NCBI RefSeq assembly: GCF_036327755.1
Contig: NZ_CP109596.1
Span: 992,001-1,056,000, forward strand
Length of the DNA: 64,000 bases
Reading direction: 5' to 3'
Origin: Nocardia sp. NBC_01503
Lineage (GTDB): Bacteria > Actinomycetota > Actinomycetes > Mycobacteriales > Mycobacteriaceae
Shown: positions 42,022 to 50,565 of the stretch, piece by piece
Numbering within the stretch: position 1 is the first letter of the stretch
How the letters are laid out: the number at the start of each line of letters is the position of its first letter
Translations under genes and position numbers: made by a program
Notes under the pieces: generated by a model
Seen by the model: only the letters and a program-made list of their open reading frames with translations
The model's database searches: none
Told to the model about the DNA's origin: nothing

Positions 42022-42869
42022 CAGGCCAGCCTCGTCGGCAGGAACATCGCCGTGATCTGGGTGGCGATCAGATTGACCACCACGATCGACACCACCGAGA
42101 GCACCACTGCCGCGTTCACCGCATCTGCCACACCGCGCGGCCCGCCCTTGGCCTCGAGCCCGCGCTGGCAGGCGATGATCACCACGATGAAGCCGAAGAT
42201 GACGGCCTTGAGCAGCGAGATCCACACATCGGCGGTGGTGGTGAAGGAGCCGAAGGTGGCCCAGTAGCTGCCCGGCGTGACGTTCTGGCCGCCGATGGCG
42301 ACCATGTATCCGGCGAGCACGCCGACGAAGATGATGAGCACATTCAGCAGCGGCGCCACCACCAGCATGGCGACCATGCGCGGAATCACCAGGCGATGAA
42401 TCGGGCTGATGCCCATGGTGTTCAGCGCGTCGATCTCTTCACGGATGGTGCGTGCGCCCAGATCCGCCGCCAATGCCGCCGCGCCCGCGCCGCCCAGTAG
42501 GAAGCCGGTGGCCAGGGGCGCGCCCTGTTTGATGACGCCGAGGCCGCCGGTCGCGCCGAGCAGCGAATCCGCGCCGAGCGTGTGAATGAGATTGCCGACC
42601 TGCACCGAGACGATGACACCGAACGGAATCGCCATCAGGATGGCCGGAATCGCGGTGACGGTGACCAGTCGCCAGGCCTGGAGGATGGCCTCTTTCCACT
42701 GAAACTCTCCGCGCGCGATATCGCCGAAGGTGCCGCCGACGGATTCCCTGGCGATACCGGCCGCACGGCCGAAGGTGCGCAGGGAGGCCACCACGGTGCC
42801 GGAGAAGTTCTCGCGAACGATGCGGACATTGCTGCGTACGGCGGAGCTGCGCGCGGCGGTCCGGGTCAT
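42021..42869 (-). CDS. yrbEA: YrbE family ABC permease, first subunit
   Basis: A 282-residue permease of the MlaE family and first gene of the mce operon. The motif ARTIREEIDALNTMGISPIHR is typical, as is QRGLEAKGGPRGVADAVN near the C-terminus. A 60-residue N-terminal extension is predicted to be helical and cytoplasmic. The start at 42869 (MTRTAARSS) fits family length; a preceding purine-rich stretch is weak. A candidate promoter lies about 95 bp upstream. Confidence 0.92.
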   Translation of the reverse strand: MTRTAARSSAVRSNVRIVRENFSGTVVASLRTFGRAAGIARESVGGTFGDIARGEFQWKEAILQAWRLVTVTAIPAILMAIPFGVIVSVQVGNLIHTLGADSLLGATGGLGVIKQGAPLATGFLLGGAGAAALAADLGARTIREEIDALNTMGISPIHRLVIPRMVAMLVVAPLLNVLIIFVGVLAGYMVAIGGQNVTPGSYWATFGSFTTTADVWISLLKAVIFGFIVVIIACQRGLEAKGGPRGVADAVNAAVVLSVVSIVVVNLIATQITAMFLPTRLA

Positions 42870-43300
42870 TGCGGGACTACTTCCGCGGGACGTCGGATCC
42901 GACGCCGGGTGACGAGGTTCAAATCTTCTTCTCCGTGATCGGCAACACTGCCTGCCATCAAAGCTAATGGTTACGCCGAGTTACAACAAATCCGTTCGAA
43001 GTGTGACCCAAGCCTCTAAGTTACCCACTGGTATATGCATGACCATCACAGCTCAGCGGAGAATATGCCATGTGACCTGCGATTCTAGAACGTGTTATTA
43101 GACGTAACAGCTATCGGCGTGATGCTGGACATACGTCCGGCAACCCCTCGGCGCAGGGCCGAAAACAGCTTCGGCCATACCAAAACCGGAATTGAGTGAA
43201 CTGTCAGCTACACGTTGGGAGCGGATTTTGGCATCCACCCAAAATGGCGGTTTTCCGCCGTACACGCGCATTCGAACCGACCGGCGTGTTCACTGGCCCT
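42870..43300. promoter_or_regulatory. Control region of the mce operon, with candidate promoter
   Basis: This 431-bp, relatively AT-rich stretch has no gene. On the minus strand TTGTTG (42984-42989) and TAGCTT (42961-42966) are separated by 17 bp and could drive yrbEA. Further upstream TAGAACGTGTTATT at 43086-43099 matches 12 of 14 positions of the KstR box TAGAACGTGTTCTA. KstR is the repressor of cholesterol catabolism genes, including mce4, in mycobacteria and Rhodococcus. Both sites are inferred by eye. Confidence 0.45.
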
Positions 43301-43516
43301 GTGGATCCAACCGTGTCGGCAGTTCTTTCGGCCGTCGCCTCCGACGACTGGACGGCGTTCGCCAAACTGGTACACCCCTACGTGCACTGGACCGCGGACG
43401 GCATCACCACGCGCGGCCGCACCCGGGTCATGGCCCGGCTCTCCGGCCACGACGGCGTCAAACCCGCCAGCTCCTACGAATTGCGCGACGGGCAGGTCTA
43501 CCGCTGGACCTCATGA
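43301..43516 (+). CDS. Small NTF2-like protein
   Basis: A 71-residue protein (VDPTVSAVLSAVASDDWTAF, then YVHWTADGITTRGRTRVMAR) resembling a short SnoaL/NTF2-like domain: helix, WTADG loop, two strands. The start is GTG 43301; an in-frame GTG at 43286 and a longer frame from 43196 also exist. Small genes of this kind occur near mce loci in actinobacteria, but I do not recognise a specific orthologue. It is convergent with the antiporter gene. Confidence 0.55.
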   Translation: MDPTVSAVLSAVASDDWTAFAKLVHPYVHWTADGITTRGRTRVMARLSGHDGVKPASSYELRDGQVYRWTS

Positions 43517-43525
43517 CAGCCCCGG

Positions 43526-44620
43526 CTAGGGGCTGACCGCCAGAAATACGAAGGCGGAGAACAACACCAGGTGCACACAACCCTGCAGCAAGGTGGCGCG
43601 CCCGGGCACCACGGTGAGCGCGCCCACCACAACGGTCAAGGCCAGCAACACCATCTGCGTCGCACCCAGCCCCAACATGAGCGGACCCTCGATCCAGATC
43701 GAGGCCAGCGCGATGGCCGGAATCGTCAGACCGATACTCGCCATGGCGGAACCCAGCGCCAGATTCAAACTGATCTGCACTCGTTCGCGGCGCGCGGCCC
43801 GCACCGCCGCAATGGTTTCCGGCAGCAGCACCAGCAACGCGATCACCACACCCACCGCCGAGGCGGGCAATCCCGCTGCGGCGATACCGCTTTCGATGGA
43901 CGGCGAGACCAGCTTGGCCAGGCCGACCACCCCGACCAGAGCCACCAGCAGCAGACCCAGGCTCGCGAAAGCCTGTTTGCCGGTGGGCAATTCGTCATGG
44001 TCGTCGTCGTTCTGCTCACCGTCCTCGACGGGAAGGAAATCACCTGGGTGGCGGACCGTCTGCACCATGACGAAGACGCCGTAGAGCACCAGCGAGGCGG
44101 TCGCCGCGAAGATCAATTGCGAGGCCGAGAAGACCGGGCCCGGTTCACTCGTGGTGAAGGTCGGCAGCACCAGACTCAGGGTGGCCAGGGTGGCGACCGT
44201 GGCCAATGCGCCACCGGTGCCCTCGGCATTGAAGACCGCCAGTCGCCGGCGCGCCGCGGCCACCAGGAGTGATAGGCCGAGGATGCCGTTGCAGGTGATC
44301 ATGACCGCGGCGAAGACGGTATCGCGCGCCAGCGAAGCCGCCTTGTCTCCACTGGAGAGCATGAGCGTGACGATCAAACCGACCTCGATAATGGTCACCG
44401 CCACCGCCAGGATGAGCGAGCCGAACGGCTCACCCACCCGATGCGCCACCACCTCGGCGTGACTCACCGCCGAGAGCACCGCACCGACCAGCGCCGCGGA
44501 CACCAGCACCACCACCGCCGGACCGAGATCGCGACCCCAGGAAACTGCCAGCACCAGGGCGGCGATCAGTGGAATGACGACGGACCAATAGCGAACGGCG
44601 AGACGGACCATGACCTTCAT
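43526..44620 (-). CDS. chaA: Ca2+/H+ (cation/proton) antiporter, ChaA family
   Basis: A 364-residue antiporter of the CaCA superfamily with about eleven membrane segments in two inverted halves. The duplicated alpha motifs are visible: VTIIEVGLIVTLML near residue 80 and LLPETIAAVRAARRERVQIS with NLALGSAMASIGLTIP near 270-300. The acidic loop in the centre (VEDGEQNDDDHDELP) is common in ChaA. It exports calcium or sodium in exchange for protons. Transcribed alone. Confidence 0.9.
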   Translation of the reverse strand: MKVMVRLAVRYWSVVIPLIAALVLAVSWGRDLGPAVVVLVSAALVGAVLSAVSHAEVVAHRVGEPFGSLILAVAVTIIEVGLIVTLMLSSGDKAASLARDTVFAAVMITCNGILGLSLLVAAARRRLAVFNAEGTGGALATVATLATLSLVLPTFTTSEPGPVFSASQLIFAATASLVLYGVFVMVQTVRHPGDFLPVEDGEQNDDDHDELPTGKQAFASLGLLLVALVGVVGLAKLVSPSIESGIAAAGLPASAVGVVIALLVLLPETIAAVRAARRERVQISLNLALGSAMASIGLTIPAIALASIWIEGPLMLGLGATQMVLLALTVVVGALTVVPGRATLLQGCVHLVLFSAFVFLAVSP

Positions 44621-44697
44621 CGTTCCAGCAAATTGTTCGCATTCACCGCAAAACGAGAGCCAGACCTCGCTCGGCGAGCCGGACCTATAAGAGTTCG

Positions 44698-45141
44698 TCA
44701 GCCGATTTCCTCGGCCGCGCGCCGGTACGCGGCGGCCGCGCGCTCGAAGTAGTCGAAGAGAACGGCACGCTGGTCAGCGGGGTATCCACCGACGATTTCG
44801 CCGATCGCCCGGCGGACAGGTGCGAGCACCTTATCCAGATCCGCGGGCTTGCCGACCGGTTCCACGATCACCTTGCGCCGATCGCCCGGATCGCTCGCTC
44901 GCCGCACATAGCCCCCCGCCTCCAACCGATCGATGAGCCGAGTGGTCGGGCCGGTCGTCAAACCGGTGCGCGTACCCAACTCGCCCGGGGTCATCGAGCC
45001 GTTCAACTCCAGGATATTGAGCGCGTAGAGATCGGTGGCGCCCAACCCGACCGCCTTCGCACCCGCCTGAGCATGCAGCACAACGGCACTCTCATAGCGC
45101 CGGAAAATCTCGCGTTCCTTCGAGACCTCGGGTGTTGACAC
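44698..45141 (-). CDS. MarR family transcriptional regulator
   Basis: A 147-residue winged-helix repressor: helices around residues 10-45, recognition region LGTRTGLTTGPTTRLIDRLEAGGYVRRASD, wing DRRKVIVE, and a C-terminal dimerisation helix. It starts at GTG 45141, which has AGGAGG six bases upstream; an ATG-like start at 45201 would read through the operator repeats. Divergent from the SDR fusion gene, whose intergenic region holds three inverted repeats. Confidence 0.9.
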   Translation of the reverse strand: MSTPEVSKEREIFRRYESAVVLHAQAGAKAVGLGATDLYALNILELNGSMTPGELGTRTGLTTGPTTRLIDRLEAGGYVRRASDPGDRRKVIVEPVGKPADLDKVLAPVRRAIGEIVGGYPADQRAVLFDYFERAAAAYRRAAEEIG

Positions 45142-45165
45142 GGTCCGCCTCCTCTGCGTAATCTC

Positions 45166-45216
45166 TTCTTCAACGAAGAAACTTCTTAAACGAAGAAGCA
45201 TCTTCTAGGAAGAAGA
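45166..45216. promoter_or_regulatory. Three iterated inverted repeats, candidate MarR operators
   Basis: TTCTTC-AAC-GAAGAA at 45166-45180, CTTCTT with AAGAAG at 45182-45198, and TCTTCT with AGAAGA at 45201-45216. Centres lie about 17-18 bp apart, somewhat under two helical turns. The set fills most of the 96-bp gap between the MarR gene and the SDR fusion, so it probably controls both. Confidence 0.7.
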
Positions 45217-45237
45217 ATAACACGGAGGGCGAAACCC

Positions 45238-46374
45238 ATGATTCCCACCACGCGAACCGGACGAGCACTGGTTACCGGTGCGAGCGCCGGAATCGGGCGG
45301 GCCTTCGCCACCACGCTGGCGGCGCGGGGCTACACGGTCACCGCGGTAGCGCGGGGCGCGGCCGGACTGGCCGAACTCCGGGACGAGATCGGCTCGGAGC
45401 ATGAATTCCTGGTCGCCGACCTCGCCACCGACGCCGGAATCCGGATCGTCACCGAACGGCTCGGCGCGGCGAATTACGCGGTGCTGGTGAACAATGCGGG
45501 CACCGCGACGCACGGCGACTTCGCGAACACTCCCCTGCCGCACGCGTTCGGCGCGCTGGATCTCAACTGCCGCAGCGTGATCGCACTCGCTCACGCTTTT
45601 CTCGTATCGGCCGAGCCCGGTGGCGCGCTCGTCAATGTGGCCTCCGAGCTGGCCTTCGATCCCGAGCCGGGGCTTGCGGTATACAGCGCCACCAAGGCTT
45701 TCGTCACGACGTTCTCGGAAACACTGTGGCACGAACAGCATTCGCGCGGCGTACAGATTATCGGCCTGTGCCCGGGCGTCACCGTCACCCGCGCCCAGAC
45801 CGCCGCGGGTATTCCCGCCGCATTCGTGCAGACACCACAGCAGGTGGTGGATCGCGCATTCGCCGCGCTCACCGACGGCAGCGGCCCCATCGTCCACACC
45901 AATGATCACTACCGAAAGGCGAACACCATGTACACCAACGATATCGACGACACCGCCATCCGCGCCCTGATCGAGCGCAGCGCCGCTGCCTGGGGCCGCG
46001 GCGACGGGACCGCCTACGGCGCGTGCTTCACCGACGACGCCACCGATGTCACCTACGTCGGTACCGTCTACCACGGCGGTAAGGAGATCGGCGCGGCGCA
46101 CCAGGCCCTGTTCGACAGCTTCCTGAAGGGCACCCGGCTGACCATCGACATCCAGGAGATTCGCCGCTACGGTGCGGACACCGCGATCGTGGTGACCCGT
46201 GGCGAATCCGGCAAGGGTGAGGCCAAGAAGCTCGGAAAACTGGCCACCTACACCGTGATTCGCGATACCGACGGCGAATGGCGCATCGCCGCCGTGCAGA
46301 AGACTCAGCACAAGCCGATCATGGAGGCGGTCTCCTTCAAGTTCCAGCCCGCCACCCGCCCGGCCGCGCACTGA
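45238..46374 (+). CDS. Fusion: short-chain dehydrogenase plus SgcJ/SnoaL-like domain
   Basis: A 378-residue two-domain protein. Residues 1-220 form a classical SDR: RALVTGASAGIGRAF for NAD(P) binding, LVNNAGTATHG, an acidic/serine region VNVASELAF and the catalytic YSATKAF (YxxxK). Residues 231-378 form an NTF2-like domain of the SgcJ/EcaC type (LIERSAAAWGRGDGTAYGACF, HGGKEIGAAHQALFDSFL). The junction is short (NDHYRKANTM). An ATG at 45928 with GAAAGG eight bases before it could also start a free SgcJ-like protein. The MarR gene is divergent and should regulate it. Substrate unknown. Confidence 0.85.
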   Translation: MIPTTRTGRALVTGASAGIGRAFATTLAARGYTVTAVARGAAGLAELRDEIGSEHEFLVADLATDAGIRIVTERLGAANYAVLVNNAGTATHGDFANTPLPHAFGALDLNCRSVIALAHAFLVSAEPGGALVNVASELAFDPEPGLAVYSATKAFVTTFSETLWHEQHSRGVQIIGLCPGVTVTRAQTAAGIPAAFVQTPQQVVDRAFAALTDGSGPIVHTNDHYRKANTMYTNDIDDTAIRALIERSAAAWGRGDGTAYGACFTDDATDVTYVGTVYHGGKEIGAAHQALFDSFLKGTRLTIDIQEIRRYGADTAIVVTRGESGKGEAKKLGKLATYTVIRDTDGEWRIAAVQKTQHKPIMEAVSFKFQPATRPAAH

Positions 46375-46375
46375 T

Positions 46376-47017
46376 ATGGCAGCCATCGCGATCCTGGGCG
46401 CGAACGGTCGCACCGGCCGAATACTGGTGCGGCAGGGATTGATTCGCGGTCATCGCGTCACTGCGGTGACCCGCGGGTCCAACGACCTCCGTTCCGGCGA
46501 CCTTCCCGCGCACTCCGCCGGGTTGTCGACCGTGGTGGGGGATGTGACGGATCCGCGGTCACTCACCGAGGTACTGCACGGACACGACGCGGTGATCTCC
46601 GCGCTCGGCACCACCGGGCGCGGGCCGACCACCCTCTACTCCGCGAGCGCCGCCGCCCTGGTAGCGGCACTCGCCCCGGACACTCGACTGCTCGTAATCT
46701 CTTCCGCCGGAATCGAAGTGCCCGCCACCGCAGGGGCGGGAACCCGGCTCGCCGGGCGACTGCTGCACCGCATCATGCGCGGCACCTACGACGATATGGC
46801 CCGGATGGAGGCCGAGCTCGCCGCCAGTGAACTGATCTGGACCGCCATCCGTCCGAGCCGGCTCACCGACGGCCCGGCCACCGGCACGCCCCGCATCTGC
46901 CTCGACGCGTCCGACCCGGTCGGATCGCGGACCCGCCGCGCGGATCTGGCCGACTATCTCCTCAACGCCCTCGACGACCCGCACACCCACCGCCGCCCCG
47001 TCGCCATATCGTCCTGA
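46376..47017 (+). CDS. NAD(P)H-binding atypical SDR (epimerase-like)
   Basis: A 213-residue single-Rossmann protein: AIAILGANGRTGRILVRQGL is the dinucleotide motif, followed by GHDAVISALGTTGRG and a LIWTAIRPSRLTDGPATG block typical of NAD(P)H-binding proteins such as NmrA-like or SDR_a5 members. Length and motifs suggest a flavin-reductase-like (BLVRB) oxidoreductase. It begins one base after the fusion gene stop, so it is probably in the same MarR-controlled operon. Confidence 0.82.
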   Translation: MAAIAILGANGRTGRILVRQGLIRGHRVTAVTRGSNDLRSGDLPAHSAGLSTVVGDVTDPRSLTEVLHGHDAVISALGTTGRGPTTLYSASAAALVAALAPDTRLLVISSAGIEVPATAGAGTRLAGRLLHRIMRGTYDDMARMEAELAASELIWTAIRPSRLTDGPATGTPRICLDASDPVGSRTRRADLADYLLNALDDPHTHRRPVAISS

Positions 47018-47073
47018 CATCGGGAACCTCCTGGTCGAGCGAGACACCCGCCACCCCGACACGACCACCCCTC

Positions 47074-47105
47074 GTCAGCCCGGCATGCTTTCGGCCGGGG
47101 ATCCC
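47074..47105. repeat. Degenerate half copy of the palindromic repeat
   Basis: GTCAGCCCGGCATGC with downstream GGCCGGGGATCC matches the left half unit of the dispersed repeat with a few changes. No opposite half is seen. Confidence 0.6.
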
Positions 47106-47163
47106 CCTCCCCACGAGCGGCGCATCCGGCAAATCGGTCATGGGTTGGCATAGGCTCTCCCTC

Positions 47164-47904
47164 GTGGACGATACGAGCGTCGACCCGCCCGCCAATGGGG
47201 AACCGCACCCCCACGAACCGCACGCCGAAGGATTGGCCTCGCGGCTGAACTGGTTGCGGGCCGGGGTGCTGGGGGCCAATGACGGGATCGTCTCCACCGC
47301 CGGTCTGGTGGTGGGCGTGGCCGCGGCCACCACCGAGAGTTCGGCGATTCTCACCGCCGGTATCGCCGGACTGACCGCCGGGGCGATCTCCATGGCCGCG
47401 GGCGAATACGTCTCGGTGAGTACCCAGCGGGACAGCGAGAAGGCCCTGCTCTCCAAGGAGAGGCGGGAGCTGGCCGAGGAGCCGGACTTCGAACTGGCCG
47501 AGCTGGCGCAGATCTACCAAAGCAAGGGACTCTCACCCGCCACGGCCAAGCAGGTCGCCGAGGAGCTCACCGCCCACGACGCGTTCCGCGCGCATGCCGA
47601 GGCCGAATTGGGTTTGGACCCAACCGAACTCACCAATCCCTGGCACGCCGCCATCTCCTCGGCCATCGCGTTCACGCTCGGCGCGCTGCTACCGCTGCTG
47701 GCGATCCTGCTACCGCCGGTCTCCTGGAGAATCCCGGTCACCTTCGCGGCCGTGCTGGTGGCACTGGCGATAACCGGCACGGTGAGCGCGCGCCTCGGCG
47801 GCGGCAATACCGGACGGGCGGTATTGCGCGTGGTGATCGGTGGCGCGCTCGCCATGGCGGTCACCTACGGAATCGGCCAGCTCGCAGGGGTTTCCGGGCT
47901 CTGA
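47164..47904 (+). CDS. VIT1/CCC1-family iron/manganese transporter
   Basis: A 246-residue (from GTG 47164) membrane protein of the vacuolar iron transporter family, which moves Fe2+ or Mn2+ out of the cytoplasm. Helix 1 carries LRAGVLGANDGIVSTAGLVV and helix 2 the GAISMAAGEYVSVSTQRDSE metal-binding signature; the central hydrophilic region (ERRELAEEPDFELAELAQIY) is the cytoplasmic metal-binding helix pair. C-terminal helices close the fold. An alternative ATG start at 47140 is in frame. It stands alone, after a degenerate repeat. Confidence 0.9.
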   Translation: MDDTSVDPPANGEPHPHEPHAEGLASRLNWLRAGVLGANDGIVSTAGLVVGVAAATTESSAILTAGIAGLTAGAISMAAGEYVSVSTQRDSEKALLSKERRELAEEPDFELAELAQIYQSKGLSPATAKQVAEELTAHDAFRAHAEAELGLDPTELTNPWHAAISSAIAFTLGALLPLLAILLPPVSWRIPVTFAAVLVALAITGTVSARLGGGNTGRAVLRVVIGGALAMAVTYGIGQLAGVSGL

Positions 47905-47914
47905 ACCGGCCGAC

Positions 47915-48289
47915 TCACCCCGCCGGCAGTAGTACCGGAGCCTCCACCGGATGCGGTTGCGCGGGCGGATACACCTGCGCCGGAGAGATATTCGATACCG
48001 CCGAGGGTGCGGGCGCCGGAGTCGCGGGCGGATTCGCCGACGCGGATTTGGCGGGCGGAACGGCGGCCGCGGGGGCGGCCGGGGGATGGAGTATCGACCC
48101 CCGCTGATGCGTGGGCACACTGCGGGCGGGCGCGGGATCGGCCGCACCCACCTCGCCCGAGCCGGTGAGCAGCATGCCGAGGCCGATGGCGAGCACCATG
48201 AGTCCGGAGACGGCGACGACCACGGCCAGGCCGCGCGGATCGATATCGCCCTCGTATGCCGGATGGGATTCCTGCGGGCTGCCGAGCAT
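47915..48289 (-). CDS. Single-pass, proline/alanine-rich membrane protein
   Basis: A 124-residue protein: acidic N-terminus with MLGSPQESHPAYEGDIDPRG, one membrane helix (about 20-44, LAVVVAVSGLMVLAIGLGML), then a Pro/Ala-rich outside tail (PATPAPAPSAVSNISPAQ, PPAQPHPVEAPVL). The ATG at 48289 follows AAGGAGGA by four bases. Function unknown. It is convergent with the VIT1 gene and immediately follows a second protein of the same architecture. Confidence 0.7.
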   Translation of the reverse strand: MLGSPQESHPAYEGDIDPRGLAVVVAVSGLMVLAIGLGMLLTGSGEVGAADPAPARSVPTHQRGSILHPPAAPAAAVPPAKSASANPPATPAPAPSAVSNISPAQVYPPAQPHPVEAPVLLPAG

Positions 48290-48322
48290 GGTTGTCCTCC
48301 TTCGGATTCCGGCGGCCACCGG

Positions 48323-48823
48323 TCAGGGGGCCGGTGGTGGGGGCGGCGGTGGCGGTGGCACCAGGAACGGGAGGATGGGCGCGAGAATATCCGGAATCAC
48401 CGGGGCCGGCGGAGGTGGCGGCGGCGCGGGCGGAGCCGGAGCGGGGGGTTCGGGAGCGGGCTCGACCGGAGCCGGGGCGTTATAGGTCTGCGGCGGCGGG
48501 GCCTGCACCGGGGCGGGGGCCGGGGCCGGGGCCGGTTCCGGCGCGGGTGGCGGCGGGGCGGGGGCCGGAGGCGGCAGGGCCGCACTCGCGGGCTGCTGAG
48601 TCGTACTGGAGGTGGCGGCCGGGGCGGCCGGTTTATCGGAGTTCTCGCCGGTGCCGGCGAAGCTGTTGCGGAGACTGCCACCGACCAGCGCCAGCACCAC
48701 ACCCAGCGACAGCACGATCATGAGCAGCAGCGTGCGTGTGGACATTTCACCGGTCTCCACCACACCGGGTGTGCCGTCGTCCGCGCTCGCTGCTGGTTTC
48801 TCATGCACCGTGCCGAGTGCCAC
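48323..48823 (-). CDS. Single-pass, extremely proline-rich membrane protein
   Basis: A 166-residue protein: 27-residue N-terminus, one membrane helix (about 28-48, STRTLLLMIVLSLGVVLALV), then a tail of about 110 residues that is mostly Pro and Ala with several Pro runs and a single PPPQTYNAP island. It ends in PPPPPPPPPAP. Such tails extend through the cell wall or bind surface partners. The GTG start at 48823 has GGAG seven bases upstream. The product and its downstream neighbour look like a paired unit, with 33 bp between them. Confidence 0.7.
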   Translation of the reverse strand: MALGTVHEKPAASADDGTPGVVETGEMSTRTLLLMIVLSLGVVLALVGGSLRNSFAGTGENSDKPAAPAATSSTTQQPASAALPPPAPAPPPPAPEPAPAPAPAPVQAPPPQTYNAPAPVEPAPEPPAPAPPAPPPPPPAPVIPDILAPILPFLVPPPPPPPPPAP

Positions 48824-48992
48824 CGGAAGCTCCTTCGATCTCCGAACAGTCGCCTGCCGATCCGAAAAGCTCGTCTTCCAGGACCGTACACAAGTTTGCT
48901 ACCGAGATGAACCTCCTGTTGAGAACAGAATTGTTCCAGCTCAATATCTATTTTCCGAGATTGCCGGGAGATCACTCTTCGGATCTCCGGCA

Positions 48993-50012
48993 TCAGAGGA
49001 TCGAGATGACGACCTTGCCGAAAGGATCGCCCTCGGTGTAGTACCGGAACGCTTGCGCGGCCTCTTCGAACGGGAACACCCGATCGATGAGCGGGCGCAT
49101 GCCGTGCTCGGTGATGGTGCGGTTCATGGCCTCGAAATCGGCGCGGCTGCCGACGGCGATCCGGCGGACGCCGAGATACTTGTAGCCGGTGGGGTCGCCG
49201 GGCTGCTGACCCGCCTCGGCCGGGAACGCACCGATCAGGGTGATCATCGCGTTGTAGGCCCCGGACGCCAGCGATTTCGGCAGTGTCGGCATACCGACCG
49301 CGTCGATCACATGCTGTACGCCGTCGCCGCCGGTGAGCTCGAGCACCGTGTTCTCCCAATCGGGGGTCTGCTTGCGGTCGATGACCTCGTCCGCGCCGAG
49401 CTTGCGCAGGCGCTCCGCCTTGTCCTGCGAGGAGGTGACCGAAATAACCCGCGCACCAAGCATTTTGGCGTGCTGGACGGCGAAGAGTCCGACCACGCCG
49501 GTGCCGACGGTGAGCACGGTGTCGCCCGGTCCGGCGGGCACCGGCTTGGTCAGCGCCGACCACGCCACCAGACCCGCGGCGGTCAGCGAGGCCGCCTCCG
49601 CATCGGTGAGGTGCGCAGGTACGTGCACCACCGAATCCTCTTCCAGCAGTACATAGTTCGCCAGCCAGCCGTGGTGATTGGCGCCGTACTGCTCGAAGGA
49701 GGACCGCTGCGTCTGCGGTCCGTCGTTCCAGGCCACGAAGTAGGTACCGGTGACACGATCGCCGAGCGCGGCGCGGGTGACGCCGTCGCCCACCGCGATC
49801 ACCTCGCCGACCCCGTCGACCAGGGGCGTGATGCCCGGTGTCATGGGGACCGGATAGTTGCCCTCGTACAGCAGGATGTCGCGCCGATTCAGCGAAGCGG
49901 CGCGGACCCGCACCACGACCTGATGCGGTCCGGGAACCGGGATCTCCTGCACCCGGGTGCTGAGCCCGTCCAGCCCGCGCAGCGGATCCATCTGGTACGC
50001 AATGGCATTCAT
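48993..50012 (-). CDS. Zinc-type alcohol dehydrogenase / quinone oxidoreductase-like
   Basis: A 339-residue medium-chain dehydrogenase. The MDR fold is seen in AASLNRRDILLYEGNYPVPM (GroES domain) and the nucleotide-binding DTVLTVGTGVVGLFAVQHAK, with ISVTSSQDKAERLRKLGADE following. The typical zinc ligands are not evident, pointing to the quinone oxidoreductase group. AGGAGA stands 5-8 bases ahead of the ATG at 50012. It follows the small NTF2-like gene (75 bp) in an operon divergent from the XRE regulator. Confidence 0.88.
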   Translation of the reverse strand: MNAIAYQMDPLRGLDGLSTRVQEIPVPGPHQVVVRVRAASLNRRDILLYEGNYPVPMTPGITPLVDGVGEVIAVGDGVTRAALGDRVTGTYFVAWNDGPQTQRSSFEQYGANHHGWLANYVLLEEDSVVHVPAHLTDAEAASLTAAGLVAWSALTKPVPAGPGDTVLTVGTGVVGLFAVQHAKMLGARVISVTSSQDKAERLRKLGADEVIDRKQTPDWENTVLELTGGDGVQHVIDAVGMPTLPKSLASGAYNAMITLIGAFPAEAGQQPGDPTGYKYLGVRRIAVGSRADFEAMNRTITEHGMRPLIDRVFPFEEAAQAFRYYTEGDPFGKVVISIL

Positions 50013-50086
50013 GATTCTTCTCCTGAGAAATGAGTGCTGGTGCGCCGGTTCGGTGACCGGCGCGGGTCCGACGATTCCGGGAATCG

Positions 50087-50530
50087 CTATGCGGGGCCGA
50101 TGTACTGGTGATCGCTGCGGATGCGGCCGTCCGCGTCGAGGGCGAGCACGTCGTAGCCCGCGCCGCCCTCGGAGCCATCGGCGGTGGAGACCATCGCCCA
50201 GCCCAGGCCGACCAGACCACCGGCCAGGCGCTGCGCCACCCCACGCGGTGCGAACGTGTATTCGCCCGGTGCGATGAACATTTCGTAGGCCCGGGTCACC
50301 CGTGCGTCCAGTTCGCGATGGCCGCGCACCGACAGGTAGGGAATCGGGAAGGCGAGCTCGGCGGCGGCCTCCCGAATCTCCTGCGGCGGATCGGTGAGAA
50401 CCTGGCTGCCGTCCGGCGCCCACAGCTCGGAGATCAGCTTGGTGCGGGCGGCCGGATCGGCCTCGTTCCAGAGGGCGATGTACTGCTCGGTGAGGGTGGT
50501 CAGGGCGGTGATGTCGAGGTCGTTGCTCAT
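50087..50530 (-). CDS. NTF2-like (SnoaL-type) small protein
   Basis: A 147-residue protein of the NTF2-like superfamily: a helical start (DITALTTLTEQYIALWNEAD), then WAPDGSQVLTDPPQEIREAA, GHRELDARVTRAYEMFIAPG and a closing YDVLALDADGRIRSDHQYIG with the strand that lines the pocket. Such proteins act as hydratases, isomerases or cyclases; no specific substrate. First gene of the minus-strand pair divergent from the XRE regulator; start ATG 50530 gives the family N-terminus. Confidence 0.8.
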   Translation of the reverse strand: MSNDLDITALTTLTEQYIALWNEADPAARTKLISELWAPDGSQVLTDPPQEIREAAAELAFPIPYLSVRGHRELDARVTRAYEMFIAPGEYTFAPRGVAQRLAGGLVGLGWAMVSTADGSEGGAGYDVLALDADGRIRSDHQYIGPA

Positions 50531-50565
50531 GCCACAAAGTCTGTTCGGCGGCGCTGCTGAGCGCG

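Noticed and set aside
40906..42267. Large plus-strand open frame opposite yrbE and mceA
   Set aside because: High-GC antisense frame with a His/Arg/Asp-rich composition; both permeases are read clearly on the minus strand.
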